This document shows, piece by piece, positions 8,687 through 20,008 of a DNA stretch of 26,422 nucleotides. Source of the stretch: Monoraphidium neglectum (taxonomy: Eukaryota; Chlorophyta; Chlorophyceae; Sphaeropleales; Selenastraceae); NCBI RefSeq assembly GCF_000611645.1, contig NW_014013390.1, positions 8,024 to 34,445 on the forward strand, in the 5' to 3' direction. Below the pieces are notes generated by a model. That model worked only from the letters and a program-made list of their open reading frames with translations. It searched no databases and had not been told where the DNA came from. Positions within the stretch are counted from its first letter, which is position 1. Every line of letters starts with the position of its first letter. Position numbers and translations under genes: made by a program.

Positions 8687-11600
8687 CTAAACTAGTTTGC
8701 GCTCCTCACCGCCGCCGTTCTGGGCAAACTTGGAGAGTGCATCATAGAACCTGGCAGGCGGCATTTGTGAGGTGAGGTGCACAGGGTTGGCAGGAATGCC
8801 ACGCATAGTGCCATTCACAGCGATTTGAATCAGGCTTACAGGAAAGCACATGGCCTGTCTGTCGACGCACGTTGCCTGCATGGGTTGCAACCACAGAAGC
8901 GACCGTTTCTCCCTGATCAATCGCTCCCCGCCGCGTTCACCTGCGACGGTAGCCTTTGAACTCGGTATTCTGCCAGGGATCCAGCTTGGTCTCATACTGG
9001 CCTGGCCACAGGCCCTGGTGGAAGGCCAGGCGAGGCAAAAGACACACAGGATCAAGCTAGGGGTCAATTAAGCCTCAAAGGGCGCAGAACGTGTCCAAGC
9101 CTCAAGCTGCATGCCAGCGCTGGCAGCTGAGACAAGCCTGCACAGGCAGGCGGCGGCACACCCAGATGAAGGGCATCATAGGCTGCAGGGGCGCGAGGAA
9201 CAACAGGGCGTTGGCACAGCAGACACGACAGCCGCGTCTCACCCAGAATGGGTGCTTGGCCACCCAGGGCAGTGAAGGGGCGATCTGACCGTTGCTCTGA
9301 CAGCCGCCCTGCGCGCAAGAAGGGCGTAGAGGCCGACCCAGATTGGTTCGTCCGGGTAGAAGGGGTGGTCAATGCGTAAACGACATGTGCCTGAGCTGCA
9401 GCTAGCCCGCACGACAGCGGCTCCCCGTGCCAATCACACAGCTGGATCCCATTACCAAACGACGCGCACGCATCAGGCGAGGATGCAAGGCGCACCAGGC
9501 CCTGCTCGCTGTAGACAAAAGGCTTGTTCTTCTGGAACATGTAGGTCCTCAAGTCTCTGGGGGGTGCAAGTGTTTTGTGCATGCAGGGGTGTGTTGAATG
9601 ATTGGATGATGCGCTGTGAGGACAGCGGCAAGGACAGGGCCAAACCTGGACCCAAGGGGTCTATCAGGTGAGGAATGAAGGCGTTTGTGGCAGGCCCGCC
9701 ATGCACCAAAATGCAGCCCCCCCCCGGGACTGCAGCTTGAGCCGATAATCTTTTGCAATCGCCCTGTTTCCATGCTTGACTGCAGGTTCGGTCACGCCCA
9801 GCAGTGACGACGCGAAGCTGCTCACATGCCAAATGACAGGAATTCAAAGTTGACGGTGGCCGCGGAGACCTCATGAGATGCCGCCACCACATTGAGGTCA
9901 GTGCTGGCGTAGCCAGATGCGCCGATGAAATCTGCAGTCAGGTGAGGTGTGACGTATCGGTCATACGTCACGAGTGAAGGGCCGTCAGCGCCTCTCTTGC
10001 CAATGTGCTCCTTGAAGCGGCCGAGATGCTGAAACTGAGGCAAGTAGCACCAGAAAGCAAGTTGAAGCAACAGCAATAGGGCCAATGGAGCAAAATCGTG
10101 CAGCAAGCCAGGTTTCCAATGTTTGCAGGTTGATTAAATCATCGAGAGGCAGACGCACCACTCTTGTCCAGCAGCTTGCGCACGCCCGCCACGTCAATGC
10201 GGCCGAGGCCGCCGCTGGACTTGAAGCGTGAGAAGCGCTCCAGGTATGTGTTGTTGTACCTGGGGGAGGTGAGGGGTGGTGGAGGTGCCTTCGGGATGGC
10301 AATGCTTGGGCGATATCGCTCACGCGTGCCCGTGCATTGCGCAGTTGCGTGATTGTGCGCTTGTGCACGCGTCTGTGTGTGCGCATACATGTGCGTGCGT
10401 GTTTGTGCGTGTGCGAGTGTGCGTGTGCGTATGCGTGTGCGTGTTTATGTGTGGGTGGGGGCAAATTTGTGTGTGTGCGCACACGGTAAGGAAATGGTGG
10501 CGCTCTGTAGTCAGCAGTCCAAGTTGCAGAATCACAGAGGCGGCGCTGGCAGCGAGGCCCAAGCAGTTGACCAACTGACACTGGGTGCAGGTCGCTCTGA
10601 CAGCATGTGCATTGCCCAGAAAACGCGGATTGCTATAGAGCCCCACAAAGCTCTCGTGGGGTGGCCCAAACATCAAGGGACCGAGCCTTGAGGGTGTGCT
10701 AAAATCAAAACTGACTTGATGGGATCGCGCTCCTCTGGTTCCACGCAGCCGCAGACTTTGTCCCAATTGAAGCTCACGCCCGTCAGGTGGCGAGACGCGT
10801 CCTTGCCCCTGCGTGTTTTGAGGGACGGCAGCAGGCGTGTGCGTGTGGATGTGTGTGTGTGGGAATATGTGTGTGTGTATGCGTGCGTGCGCGTGCGTCA
10901 GTGAGCGTGCGTCCGTGTGCGCGTAGAGAGGGACTGTTGGCATGAGCAGGGCCACCAGTGGCATACGCTCGCTCAAAAGGGACGGTTGAAAGGGCGATGT
11001 TGGGCGATTCTAACCTTGGCCAACCTGCGCACGTGCCCTAGCGCCCAATGGCCTTGCAAACCCTAGCAGATGGACCCACTTGGCAGAGACAGCCTTCGTC
11101 CGGTCTAGCAGCGCCGCCCAGGCGTTGGGGTAGGTGAAGACGGACAGGCCCTGCTCCCCCGTAAGAGTGAACTCGACCAGGGTGTTGGGGCCCACAACAG
11201 CGTTGATGGCCTGGGCCGTGGGTGTCAGCAGGACCTGCGGCAGCGGCGCCATGTGATGGGGGGCATTGGTGGGGCGAGGGTATCTGCACAGGCCACAGTC
11301 TGCAGCAGCTTGCAAGCACCCCCAGAAAGTACAGACCACTCCCACAAAAGCTTTGCATGATCCGCTGTTCCCTGCCCCACTAGTTGCTGTGCTTGCTCCA
11401 GGATGGACTGCACATGACAAGACGGACGCATCCGGAAAAAGAAACCACAGTGGGGGGCGCACGTCCTCATAGCTGAAGGCGTTGCCGCCAGGGCCGATCT
11501 TCTGGGTGGGGTCAAACTTCACGACGTTGCGCCACATGCCCTTCCCGCTGGCGTCCACCGGGTCAACGTGCGGCAGGATGTGGATGCCCGTGAAGCCTGG

Positions 11601-12915
11601 GGCGACGCAGGTTGGAGCAAGGGGTTGCCTTAAGGGGGCGAGGGCGAGGCGTCCTGGGGGGTTTGGCAGTCTGGACGTCAGGTGCTGGGGGCTGCTCGAC
11701 GCTGGCAAGTGCCAGGCAAGCCCGAGCCTGCTCCTTGAAGGGATCAAGCGGCAGCTGCAAGTGCAAAGTGTCGCCCACCGGCGTCGAGCGCAGCCTTGAA
11801 GCACTTTTGGAGGCCGTTCTTGAACCGGTTGATCTGGTAGCTGTCAGCAGGGACGAGGCTTCCACGTCCGTCCTTGTAGAAGTACCTGCACACCAATTGC
11901 GTGGGATTATGTGGCGTGTGAGCATGTATTTGTCTGTTGCAAGTTTAGCATGTGTTGAGACGTTGATTGTTGCATGTGGGTGCAAGATGATGCAGGTGGG
12001 TGGGCTTGTCCTGGCATCAGCGCAGGCGCGCCACAGTGTTCGTCCGTCTGAGCGCGACATGTTCAACAACGTGGTTGTGTGCGGTGCCGCCCTTGCTTTG
12101 AAATCTTCAACAAAGCAAGACAACGCAATCTACCACTTGATGGAATATGAAAGGGCTTGTGAATTGGATCAGCGGGTCCTTGCGTCTGGCCCAACTCCCG
12201 TGGTATGGCGGCCCTCGCCGATAATCCCCGCCCTCTGCCCGCCCGCCGGCCAGCGCCAGCCGCCTGCGAGCAACAGCTGCGCTGCCCACCGGTCCAGGCG
12301 CCCGGAATTGCCCTGTGCGTTCAGGGTGACGACAAAGTTGATCTTCTTTGCGCCAAATCCCTTGGACTTGTTGATGCTCCACACGCAGGGCGCGACGCCG
12401 TCCTTGGACCCCTCCATGTCATTGAAGTTCACGAGGATGATGCTGGTGCTGATCTCTGCAGGGCCGCGCCTGGCAATGAGTGAATGTTGTAAACGCAGGC
12501 GGGTGCGTGGCGTCAGGCGGGGGCTGTGGTGCGGCTGGATGATTGCGGCGTCATGCGGGGGCTGTGGTGCGGCCAGGCTGACAGTCCTGCAGCCTGTCCC
12601 GCACTGCTCTTGCTGGACTGCGGAACGTTCCAAACTGATGCCAGCAGCTGCATAGGCTCACAGCACAGATGACGTCGATGCTTCACATTTTCGCCCCCAC
12701 ACGAGGGGGCCGCAAAGACGGGCTCTGCAGAGGTGCCAACCGGGAACCCAGGTGCGTGCGACGAGCCGCCCTCTGGACGCAACCCCAGCCCCGAGACCTG
12801 CAGGCATGCGGGCCGCCCCTGCGCTCGCTCGCTGGACTCACACGGCAGCAAGAGAGCTTGTAGCACATATGAATAATATGATGGTAGACAGAGCCGCTCC
12901 ATGCTGAAGGTGCAT
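8687..12915 (-). CDS. secreted glycoside-hydrolase-like protein (clan GH-A type TIM barrel)
   Basis: At least 11 exons. The first (12915-12842) encodes a classic signal peptide (MHLQHGAALSTIILFICATS) and ends at a GTGAGT donor. A phase-continuous run follows: 12469-12290, 11885-11779, 11596-11463, 11234-11080, 10808-10716, 10259-10159, 9931-9826, 9556-9496. Then come a probable 9390-9243, one ending at 8941, and the last, 8750-8687. The order of motifs resembles a retaining beta/alpha-barrel glycosidase: GFTGIHILPHVD (early strand), VEFTLTGEQG (candidate acid/base Glu at strand 4), DFIGASGYASTD (strand 6-like) and KPFVYSEQGL (candidate nucleophile Glu at strand 7), ending in GQYETKLDPWQNTEF and FYDALSKFAQ. 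I recognise the architecture as resembling predicted secreted proteins of green algae but cannot name a GH family or substrate. One exon after 12842 and the exons between 9496 and 8941 are uncertain. Long GT-rich tracts lie in two introns. Confidence 0.68.
10350..10480. repeat. GT/GC-rich degenerate microsatellite in an intron
   Basis: An interrupted GTGTGCGYGTG-type alternating purine-pyrimidine tract lies in the intron between GH-like exons 10808-10716 and 10259-10159. On the sense strand it reads as a CA/CG tract. Long apparent open frames through it are artefacts of the repeat. Confidence 0.85.
10838..10925. repeat. second GT-rich tract in the neighbouring intron
   Basis: A degenerate GTGTGTG/GCGTGCGT tract lies in the intron just upstream (in gene sense) of exon 10808-10716. 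Composition and orientation match the tract at 10350-10480. Confidence 0.8.
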
Positions 12916-14154
12916 GGCTGCAACCGCGATCTCGCGCAGGCACGCGGGTGTGGTGGTCCTCCAGACAGCGCTTTTAATGCAAACAGATGTTCCTAGGTTG
13001 TTTGATGCACAAGCAGTTAGTTCGTCGTCCGCCGAAGCGGTGTCACCCGAACTATTCCGCGGTCCAAGCAAGCAGAGACTACGGTACGTGTTCGGACTTT
13101 GAGTGTGCCTTCAATATGACTTAATGTGACACATTGAAACCTGATCACCCGTCGAATCCACCCGTGGACCGCGCGCTGCGCCAGCCGGAAGCTGCCAAAG
13201 AGGGACCAAGAGGTGATGAGCTGCCTGCACTGCAAGTGTTTGCGCGCAAGGGGACGCCGATCTTGCTTGCAGCTGCCAATTGCCGTAGTAATGCAACAGA
13301 CATCTATTATCGCACGGAGCCGGAGCAACAAAACAGATAAGGGACGCACATACAGTCAAGAGGTGCACGATTGGCTGCAAGTGAATCCCCAGGCTAACCC
13401 TCAGTCACGAGGGGACGCGCCCTACCCAGGCTCTGGTAGCCCGCATAGATGAGCACCAGATAGTTGAACATGCTTTTGGTTCAGCAATGGGATTCTTTTA
13501 CATCGCCTAAAGCTGGGTTCAATGCCAGGCACTCAACTGCCAGCGCACCCGCACGCCGCAGCTCTACGTCCCAGCTGATCACGCGCAAAGATGTGATATA
13601 TAGTGCCCATCGGTTGTGCTTTCAACGCCTTCGACGGTCATGTCAAAGCGATGATTGCGACATCTGGCAGAGATTGAAGGGGCAAGAGTTGCAGTGGCCA
13701 GGCATGCAAACACCTGGGTTGCCACGTGTCACCGATGCAGCATCAGGCTCGAGATCCATCGTTGGGCCGCCGCTAGATACATGCGACGGCAACGCCCCGT
13801 TGTTCCAGCAGCGTGTGTGATGCCTAAAGTATAATGACAAGCAAGCGCTTGTATACTGATACAGCAAGCTTGCAAGCCCTTGGGAGTTCAGGCTTAATGC
13901 CGTACTGTGGGATGACCTGTGGTGTGTGTGCTGCTCCTCTCCCTCGGGGAGCTCCTCGGCTCGTCAGCGCGCGATCAAACCAGGGAAGCGTTGCCTCTTC
14001 AATTAGTTGCTTTCAAGTGGGTTGTGTGCTGGATGTTGGTCTCTTCAATTCCGGTTGGGTGGTGGTGACTGGTGTGACGTCGACAGAGTATGCCTGTGGT
14101 TTGCAGGCATTGCTGGAATGATGGCGTTCGACTCGGTGTCCATCTCATATTGTG
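12916..14154. other. intergenic region: 5' flank of the GH-like gene and 3' flank of the PTAC16-like gene
   Basis: No exon chain or family motif was found on either strand in this 1.2-kb stretch. It must hold the promoter of the GH-like gene at its left end and the 3' UTR and polyadenylation signals of the PTAC16-like gene at its right end. A TGTAA polyadenylation signal, usual in green algae, was not identified with confidence. Confidence 0.45.
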
Positions 14155-17100
14155 TCAACGCCGGCGCTGTCCATAGGTGATGTAGCCAGCGCTCGGCTTG
14201 GCGGCAGCAGGCGCGCTGCTCTTGAGGGCGCCCTGCGCATGCAAGATAACGGCACACCAACGGCGGCGTCAACCTGTGCTGTCATCGGCATCCCGCCCCA
14301 ACAACTGGCGTGTGAAAACCTCGTCCGCATGCGCGAGCCCGAGGACGGCAGCGCCGGCAGCAGCCACGCAGCCACCCAGGCAGCTCATCAAGACCCACCT
14401 TGCGGCTTCCAGCCACCACGTTTCTGCTGCCAAAGGCAGCCTTGCCGCTCCCAGCCGTCGCCTTGCCCGTGCCCGCGGCAACTTTGCCGCTCCCTCTTGC
14501 CTCGCCGCTGCCGGTCAATGTGTTGCCCTTTCCGGTGGCGGCCTTGCTGCTGCACCTGGCCTTGGCGCGCATAGCCTGCAGGAATTTCGTGCGGGCGAAG
14601 AATGGTGGGCTGCTGCTACCATGCTATGTGACAGGTTCGTTGTTGATCTCTGGTGTTTGGCAGCGCTCGAGACAGCTGTGGGCCTCAGCGCCCGTCATAG
14701 CCCCCCAACCGCCAGGCTCGTACGCGAAGCCCTCCCCACCCCCCGACGAGCCGTCAGGCGCCCACCTCCTGCTTCTTCCTAGTGAGGGCCGCCTGCTTCT
14801 CCTGCCGCTCCCTCTCAGCCCGAGCCCTGGCCTCGGCCTGCGGTGTGTGAGCGACACACAGACTCGGCAGTCAGTGCTGCAAAACCTCTGCCACGCGCGC
14901 ACCAGCGCGCTTGCCTTGTAGAAAGCGCAAGAACACATGCCCCGCGCTGCACCGCTTTGCGATCGGCAGCATACCAAGCACACGCACCTGCTGCCTCTCC
15001 CTCTCGGCAACCACGCGCGCCGCCGCCTTCACCCGCTGCCGCCTCGCCTCCTCCGCCCGAGCGGCGCCCGCGCGCGCCGCCGCGTCCGCCCGGGCCCTCG
15101 CCGCCGCCTTGGCCTCCGCCCTGGCGCGCCGGGCCGCCTCCGCCTTCGCAGCCGCCGCCGCGGCGGCCTCCGCCTTCCGCCGCCGGAGCTGCTCTGCCCG
15201 CTCCTCCGCCGCACGCGCGGCCGCCTCGGCCCTCGCCTTCGCCGAGCCCGCCGCCTGCTCCCTCAGAGCGCGCGCCGCCGCTGCCGCGGCGGCGTGCTTG
15301 TCGGCGCGTGCCTGGGCGGCCGCGTGGCGCTGCGCGCGCGTGTGCGCCGCGAGGGCGCGCGCCTCGGCCGCATCGAGCTCCTTCTTGCGCCTTGCGTGGG
15401 CAGCTAGAAGCTTCCTGTCAGCTGTGCCCTCCGCCGCCGCCTTGGCCTGGCACGGAGGCGCGCAGAGCGATCTCAATTCCTCTTATCAGGTCACTGGCTG
15501 TGGTTTTGCAACCAAATGTGCAACTAACGGGACGGGCATTGGGGATGCACCGAACGGCAGGCCACAATGGGTGCAGCGAGGGAGCAAGGTTGCAACAATT
15601 GTGGCCTGGGCTGCAAGGCGCAGGGCGCCGATCGGCGGCGCGGCCTGCGAGGCGCTGTCGGGCAAGGCCGCAGAAGCAGAAACCTCGTCGTGCGTGTGCG
15701 CCAGCCGCCGGCGCCGACCGGCTGGGCGGCTCGCAGGGTGGGGGCAGAGCGCGAGGTCTACCATCGCTGCTTGCTGCCGCACCCAGCCCCACCTTGATTC
15801 GGCGCGTGATCTCGCTGAACACCTCCCCGCCCTTCGCCACAGGTCCCACGGGCTGCGAGAGTGGGTAGAGTGAGGAGGGAGAGCAGGTTGAGGCGAGCGG
15901 CAGAGCTGCTGCACGCCACATGGCATGGGGTGGAGGCGCGCGCGGCCGCTGCGCCGTCATGCACCGGCAGCGGCCACTCCAGCGGTATGTGTGAGCTGTG
16001 TTGCTGTGTGAATCACGACCTCACCATCACGAAGCTCGGCATCAAGAACGCGCCGCCCCCGTTAATGATTGGCGCCAGCACCCTGGCGTCCGGCACCGCG
16101 TGCCGGCGGGCCACCGCCTTGGCAGGCGAGCGGCGCTGCGGCTGCAGCCAAAGGGAGCCGAACGGCATCTCTGGCTTTGCTTTGGCCTCGATTCCCTCAA
16201 AAACATTGTGCGCCTCCTCTTTGTCTGCCGACTGAGAGGAACCATCCAGTCCCAAACTCCTGAAGAGGCTGGCAAACAGCTCCGCGGGGGACCATGCTGG
16301 CTGCTCCGCCGCTGCTGCTCCGACCTCCTTGACTGCCGCCGTCGGCCTGGCTGCGGGCGCGCGCGAAAAGAGACCGCCGAAGGGCGCAACGAGCCACGGA
16401 GCCGGCGCGGCGGCTTCCCCCTTGTCTGCCCTCTCGTCTGCCGCGGCCGGCTCTGCCGCGGGCCCGCGGCCGAAGAGGCCGCCGAAAGGCGCTGAAAGCC
16501 ACGGCTGCGACGGCGGCTCCTCCTCATTGTCCTCTTGCTCGGTTCTCGCCAAGGGCGCGCGGCCAAAGAGGCTGGCGAATGGCGCCGCCTGCCACAAGGC
16601 TTGATGCCCCTGATCCTCATGGCTGCCTCCCCGCCGCCCCCTCGTCGCAGCCGCGCGACCGCCCCCCAGGCGCCCCGCCCGCGCCCGCGCGCGGTCCTGC
16701 CGCGCGCCAGCCGCGGCGGCCGCGCGCTCTGCGCCCAGCTGCTCGGCAGCTTCCAGCAGCTCCTCCAGCCTCGCCCTCAGGGCGCCCAGGGGCTGCCCCA
16801 AGGTGCCCTTCCCCGCAGAGCCGACGACTAGCGAGGCGCCGCCGGCAGGAAGGGGGCCCGGAGAGGATAGGAGAGCGGCGACGGCCTGCGCTGCCTCGCT
16901 GGGGCCTGCCCGGACGCCGGGGGTGGGGTGCGCGGTGTGAGAGTGCGTGCATCCGTGCATGATGGCGCGTGCAAGCACGAGGCGCCCAGCCGCTGGGATC
17001 TGGGTTTCCTGCGGGCATGCCTCCTGGGGGCATGCAGCTTCGCACACCTGCGCGCTGCGCCCCGCCAGCCGCGCCTCCTCACTCACCGGCTGTGCTGGCG

Positions 17101-18466
17101 CCTGGGGGTAGCCCGCCAGCCTCTCCATCTGACAGCAGCACGCCGCTCCCACCCGAGTTTTTGTCCACGCCCTTCCCACCTGCCCCCGCCTCCACGGACA
17201 CGAAAGGCATCCCAATCTCCAGCGCCGCCGCCGCGAGCGCGGCCGCCCCGCTGCCGCCGCCGGCCCGCCGCGAGCCCCTGTGGCCGCCGCCGGCGGGAGC
17301 GGCGACGAGTACGAATCCGTCTGCACCAGCGGCCGCGGCGGCGTCGAGGGCGCGGCGCGGCAGGCGCGGGTTGGGGCGGGCGCCAGAGGCGGGGGCGTCG
17401 CCGTGCACAACCACTACCCTGGCCCTCCTGACAGTGGTGTGGCAGTCGAAGAGGTAGGAAGACGAAGGGTCAGTATACACCGGTCACGCCCATGGGTCTG
17501 GGCGTAGGGAGGGTGGCTGCACCCTGAACCGCCATGCAAGCTGCGGGTTGGGTGATGCGGCGCGCTCTGGGTCCCAGAAATGTTGTTGCAGCAGGGATGG
17601 CTGGCGTGCCAGCTGTGCGCTCACTTGGGGATGGAGGCGGCCAGGTCAGCAGGGTCAACCTCGGCCACCGCCACGTTCAATAATGCAGAGGGCGGGATGA
17701 GCTCGTACTGCTGCGCGAAAGCAAGAGCCCTCTCGCCTGCTTTGGCGTCCGAGACGCCTGCGGGCGCGGCAACGGGGTCGGAAGGTGGGCGGGCAGGCTC
17801 GGGACGGATGGTGGGCAGGCGAGCGTGCCTGTCACAGCATGATAGCGAGGCGGGCCCGGCGGCGACGGCGTCGGGCGGCTGGGGCTGACAGGCATCGGGG
17901 AGGCCAGCTGACGAGCGGGTGCATTGGCCGATACTCTGAACTGCTGTGCGTACCAGCGATGACTTTCACGCCGGCCGATGCCAACTCTCTGATGAGGAGC
18001 AGGGCCGCCCGCCCCTCCGCGCCTGATGGCGTTGCATGTTGGGAGCGCAGCAGGCGGTTGGAGGAGAGGTTGATCACGTGGCGTTTCAAAAATCGCGCGA
18101 CATGCGGGGCCTCCACAGCTGCCAGCGGCCAGGGTCGGGCCCAACCGCCACGCGGCGAGCGATGCAGGGGCAGCCGAGTCCGCAAGCTGCCGCACCTACG
18201 ACAAACACGGGGCCGCGCGCCGGCAGAGGGAGGGCCTTGGGAAGCTTTCCGAGGTGTGCGCTGGGCGTCTCGGTGGTTGGCGCCACTAGCTGTCGCCCGC
18301 CCCTCGCCGCGCAATCGCAGGGTGGGCGGCGACCTCGCACGCCCACGAGGACACTGCCAATTGCTCGACATCTGCGAGCCACGGGGATCCTCGACGAGAG
18401 CCCAGGCCTCGATATCCCTGCCATCAGGAGGCTCGACGTTCGACCGCGGCCCGCCAGCCCGCGCAT
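14155..18466 (-). CDS. PTAC16: PTAC16-like plastid protein: Rossmann NAD(P)-binding domain, PF-LF-R repeats, coiled coil
   Basis: Ten exons close in phase: 18466-18196, 18022-17954, 17757-17625, 17427-17180, 16905-16025, 15852-15793, 15446-14988, 14837-14766, 14575-14399, 14232-14155 (815 aa, TGA). Residues 1-80 look like a chloroplast transit peptide. Residues 86-112 form a Rossmann beta-alpha-beta (VFVVGAEGRAALLLIREL, then GVKVIAGVSD), followed by RARVVVVHGD and a closing ASLVVGSAG near 270, as in NmrA/atypical SDR proteins. Residues 345-455 hold four W-x3-PF-x2-LF-x-R-type repeats. Residues from about 555 form an Ala/Arg/Glu/Lys-rich helical coiled coil. The tail has GSGK/GTGK repeats and ends YITYGQRRR. 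This order matches my memory of plant PTAC16, a thylakoid- and nucleoid-associated protein of the plastid transcriptionally active chromosome. The repeat block and the basic Gly/Lys tail are longer than I expect. No catalytic Tyr-x3-Lys was seen, so the domain may bind nucleotide without catalysis. The alternative is another SDR-like thylakoid protein of the Tic62/HCF173 group. Confidence 0.75.
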
Positions 18467-18540
18467 GTCTAGCGTATGCGTTTTATTATTACAAGCGAGT
18501 TGCTAATATATGAGCGGGGCCGTCGGGCCCCGGTCCCGTG
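18467..18540 (-). promoter_or_regulatory. putative core promoter of the PTAC16-like gene
   Basis: Directly upstream of the start codon an AT-rich block contains, in gene sense, CATATATTAG at about 18503-18512, a TATA-box candidate about 40 bp from the ATG. Just beyond it, 18515-18532 is a 7-bp GC inverted repeat (CGGGGCC, four-base loop, GGCCCCG). The short distance leaves only a very short 5' UTR if the box is used. Confidence 0.4.
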
Positions 18541-20008
18541 GTCGTTGCCGTGAGATCAAATCTGATTTGCGGATATACAGGCCTGGGTGACTCAAACAAG
18601 ATTTCGATTGGATGCCATGCGCCATAGCTGCGCGCGTGCAGCTGCACCAAGGATGCACCACACCAATGGGAACGTGAACTCTCACTGTCATGAGTAAGCC
18701 TTGCCCGCCCTCTGCCCACATCCTCCCTCAAGAGACTCACGGCTTATCAAAGGGCTGGCCAGCGGCAAGCGCTAGGACGAGCCAATGCTTGCAAGGGTTA
18801 CGCAACACATGGGTGGTACGCACGTGGTTGCCTGAGTGTTGGGAGCTTACGGCCGAGGTCCTGGCCGCCGCGGGCCTGCCTGTGCTGCAGTGGCGCGCGC
18901 CAGCGGCTGCACCTCTCACCGCAGGCGCACGGACCGTACCCCAAATTGCATGCTCCCCGAGATTCGCAACACGCAACACGCCCCACGGCCCCCCTCTTCT
19001 GACCTGGCCATGTACCTTAATCCTGTGCGCGCCGCGGCAAGCGTCCACGGGGCTAACTGCCTTCCCGCTCAGACTGCCAGCATAGCGTTCCCCCTCCTTG
19101 CCCCATCCCTCCGCCACCGCTCACGGCAGCCTCCCCGTCACCCCGTAATCCCCTTGCAGGCTGACGCCCACATGTTCTACTTCTATTACCAGAGCCGCTC
19201 CTGCAGCCGCGAGGACAACCCTGTTATCCTCTGGATGACTGGTGCGCGCGGCGGTTGATTGCTCATATGAGTAATTCGGTTTGCTGGCGGGTAGGCTGAG
19301 TGCGTGACGGAGGGTTTTGAACAGCAGTTTTGCTTTGCTCGATGGGGGGCTGGGCCTACATTGAACAGACCAGCCAGCAAGGCAAAAGCTGTGCTGCTCT
19401 GTCCTCACTTGATTTGCAAATCGATTGGAACCACTTCCTGAAGCTGCTGCATGCCCGCCCTGCTACCTGTATTCTGTGCCAGGTGCGTGAAGACAGCCAA
19501 TCTCTCACGCCCATTGTGTGGCGCTTCAGAGGAAGAAAGAATCACCGGTTTGTTACAGAAAACCCCCGCCCGGATGAGGTCCCCAGGGGCTGCTCGTGCA
19601 ACACTAATCTTTGTACATCAGAGGAGCGCGACTGTGCAACGGCCTACAAAGCAAACCAAAACATCCGTGCACTTGCAAGCCGCTGGTTGGATGGCTTGGG
19701 GCACACAAGAGAAGAAACAGGCGTTGACGTGTGAAACAATGGAGGGGGTTCGCCTTCCATGCCCGCTGCGCGTGTTGCGGGAAGCTTGGGATGGTGCGGC
19801 GGCGGCGGCGCATGCGCGGCTGGGGTGCGATGCGCAAAAAACCGCCCCTACATACATCGGACAAACGTGCTGCGCCAGCTCTGACTAAAACCATGGCGCT
19901 GTGGGCTGACCCTGCTCCGACCGGCGCCCGGAGGGGGCCACTCCACTGGGCCGCCGCCACAGGCCCGCCGACCACGCCGAGTCAGACCAGATCCGAGATC
20001 AGATCAGA
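18541..20008. other. intergenic region with one orphan exon
   Basis: The region separates the PTAC16-like gene from the 3' end of isocitrate lyase. The only protein homology I can support is the carboxypeptidase-like exon at 19160-19241 on the plus strand. A short GATCAGATCAGATCAG run (about 19994-20012) abuts the isocitrate lyase stop codon. Confidence 0.5.
19160..19241 (+). pseudogene. orphan serine carboxypeptidase-like (S10) exon
   Basis: After a clear pyrimidine-rich acceptor (cccttgcag), 82 bases encode ADAHMFYFYYQSRSC and then EDNPVILWMTG, ending at a GTGCGC donor. This is the S10 block that precedes the GGPGCSS oxyanion-hole motif; family versions read like MFYFFFESR...DPVVLWMTGGPGCSS. 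Neither the following GPGCSS exon, the GESYAG active-site exon nor the His/Asp exons were found before the oppositely oriented isocitrate lyase gene begins. No upstream exon was recognised either. It therefore looks like a relic or transposed exon rather than a working gene, although a normal donor and acceptor survive. Confidence 0.6.

Noticed and set aside
14843..15873. Long plus-strand Pro/Ser/Arg-rich and Ala-rich open frames
   Set aside because: They are antisense shadows of the GC-rich Ala/Arg/Glu coiled-coil exons of the PTAC16-like gene, which have family context and closed splice phase on the minus strand.
19330..19734. Plus-strand frame downstream of the orphan S10 exon as its continuation
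   Set aside because: It lacks GPGCSS, GESYAG and all later S10 motifs; only a weak PRGCSCN resemblance was seen, which is not enough.
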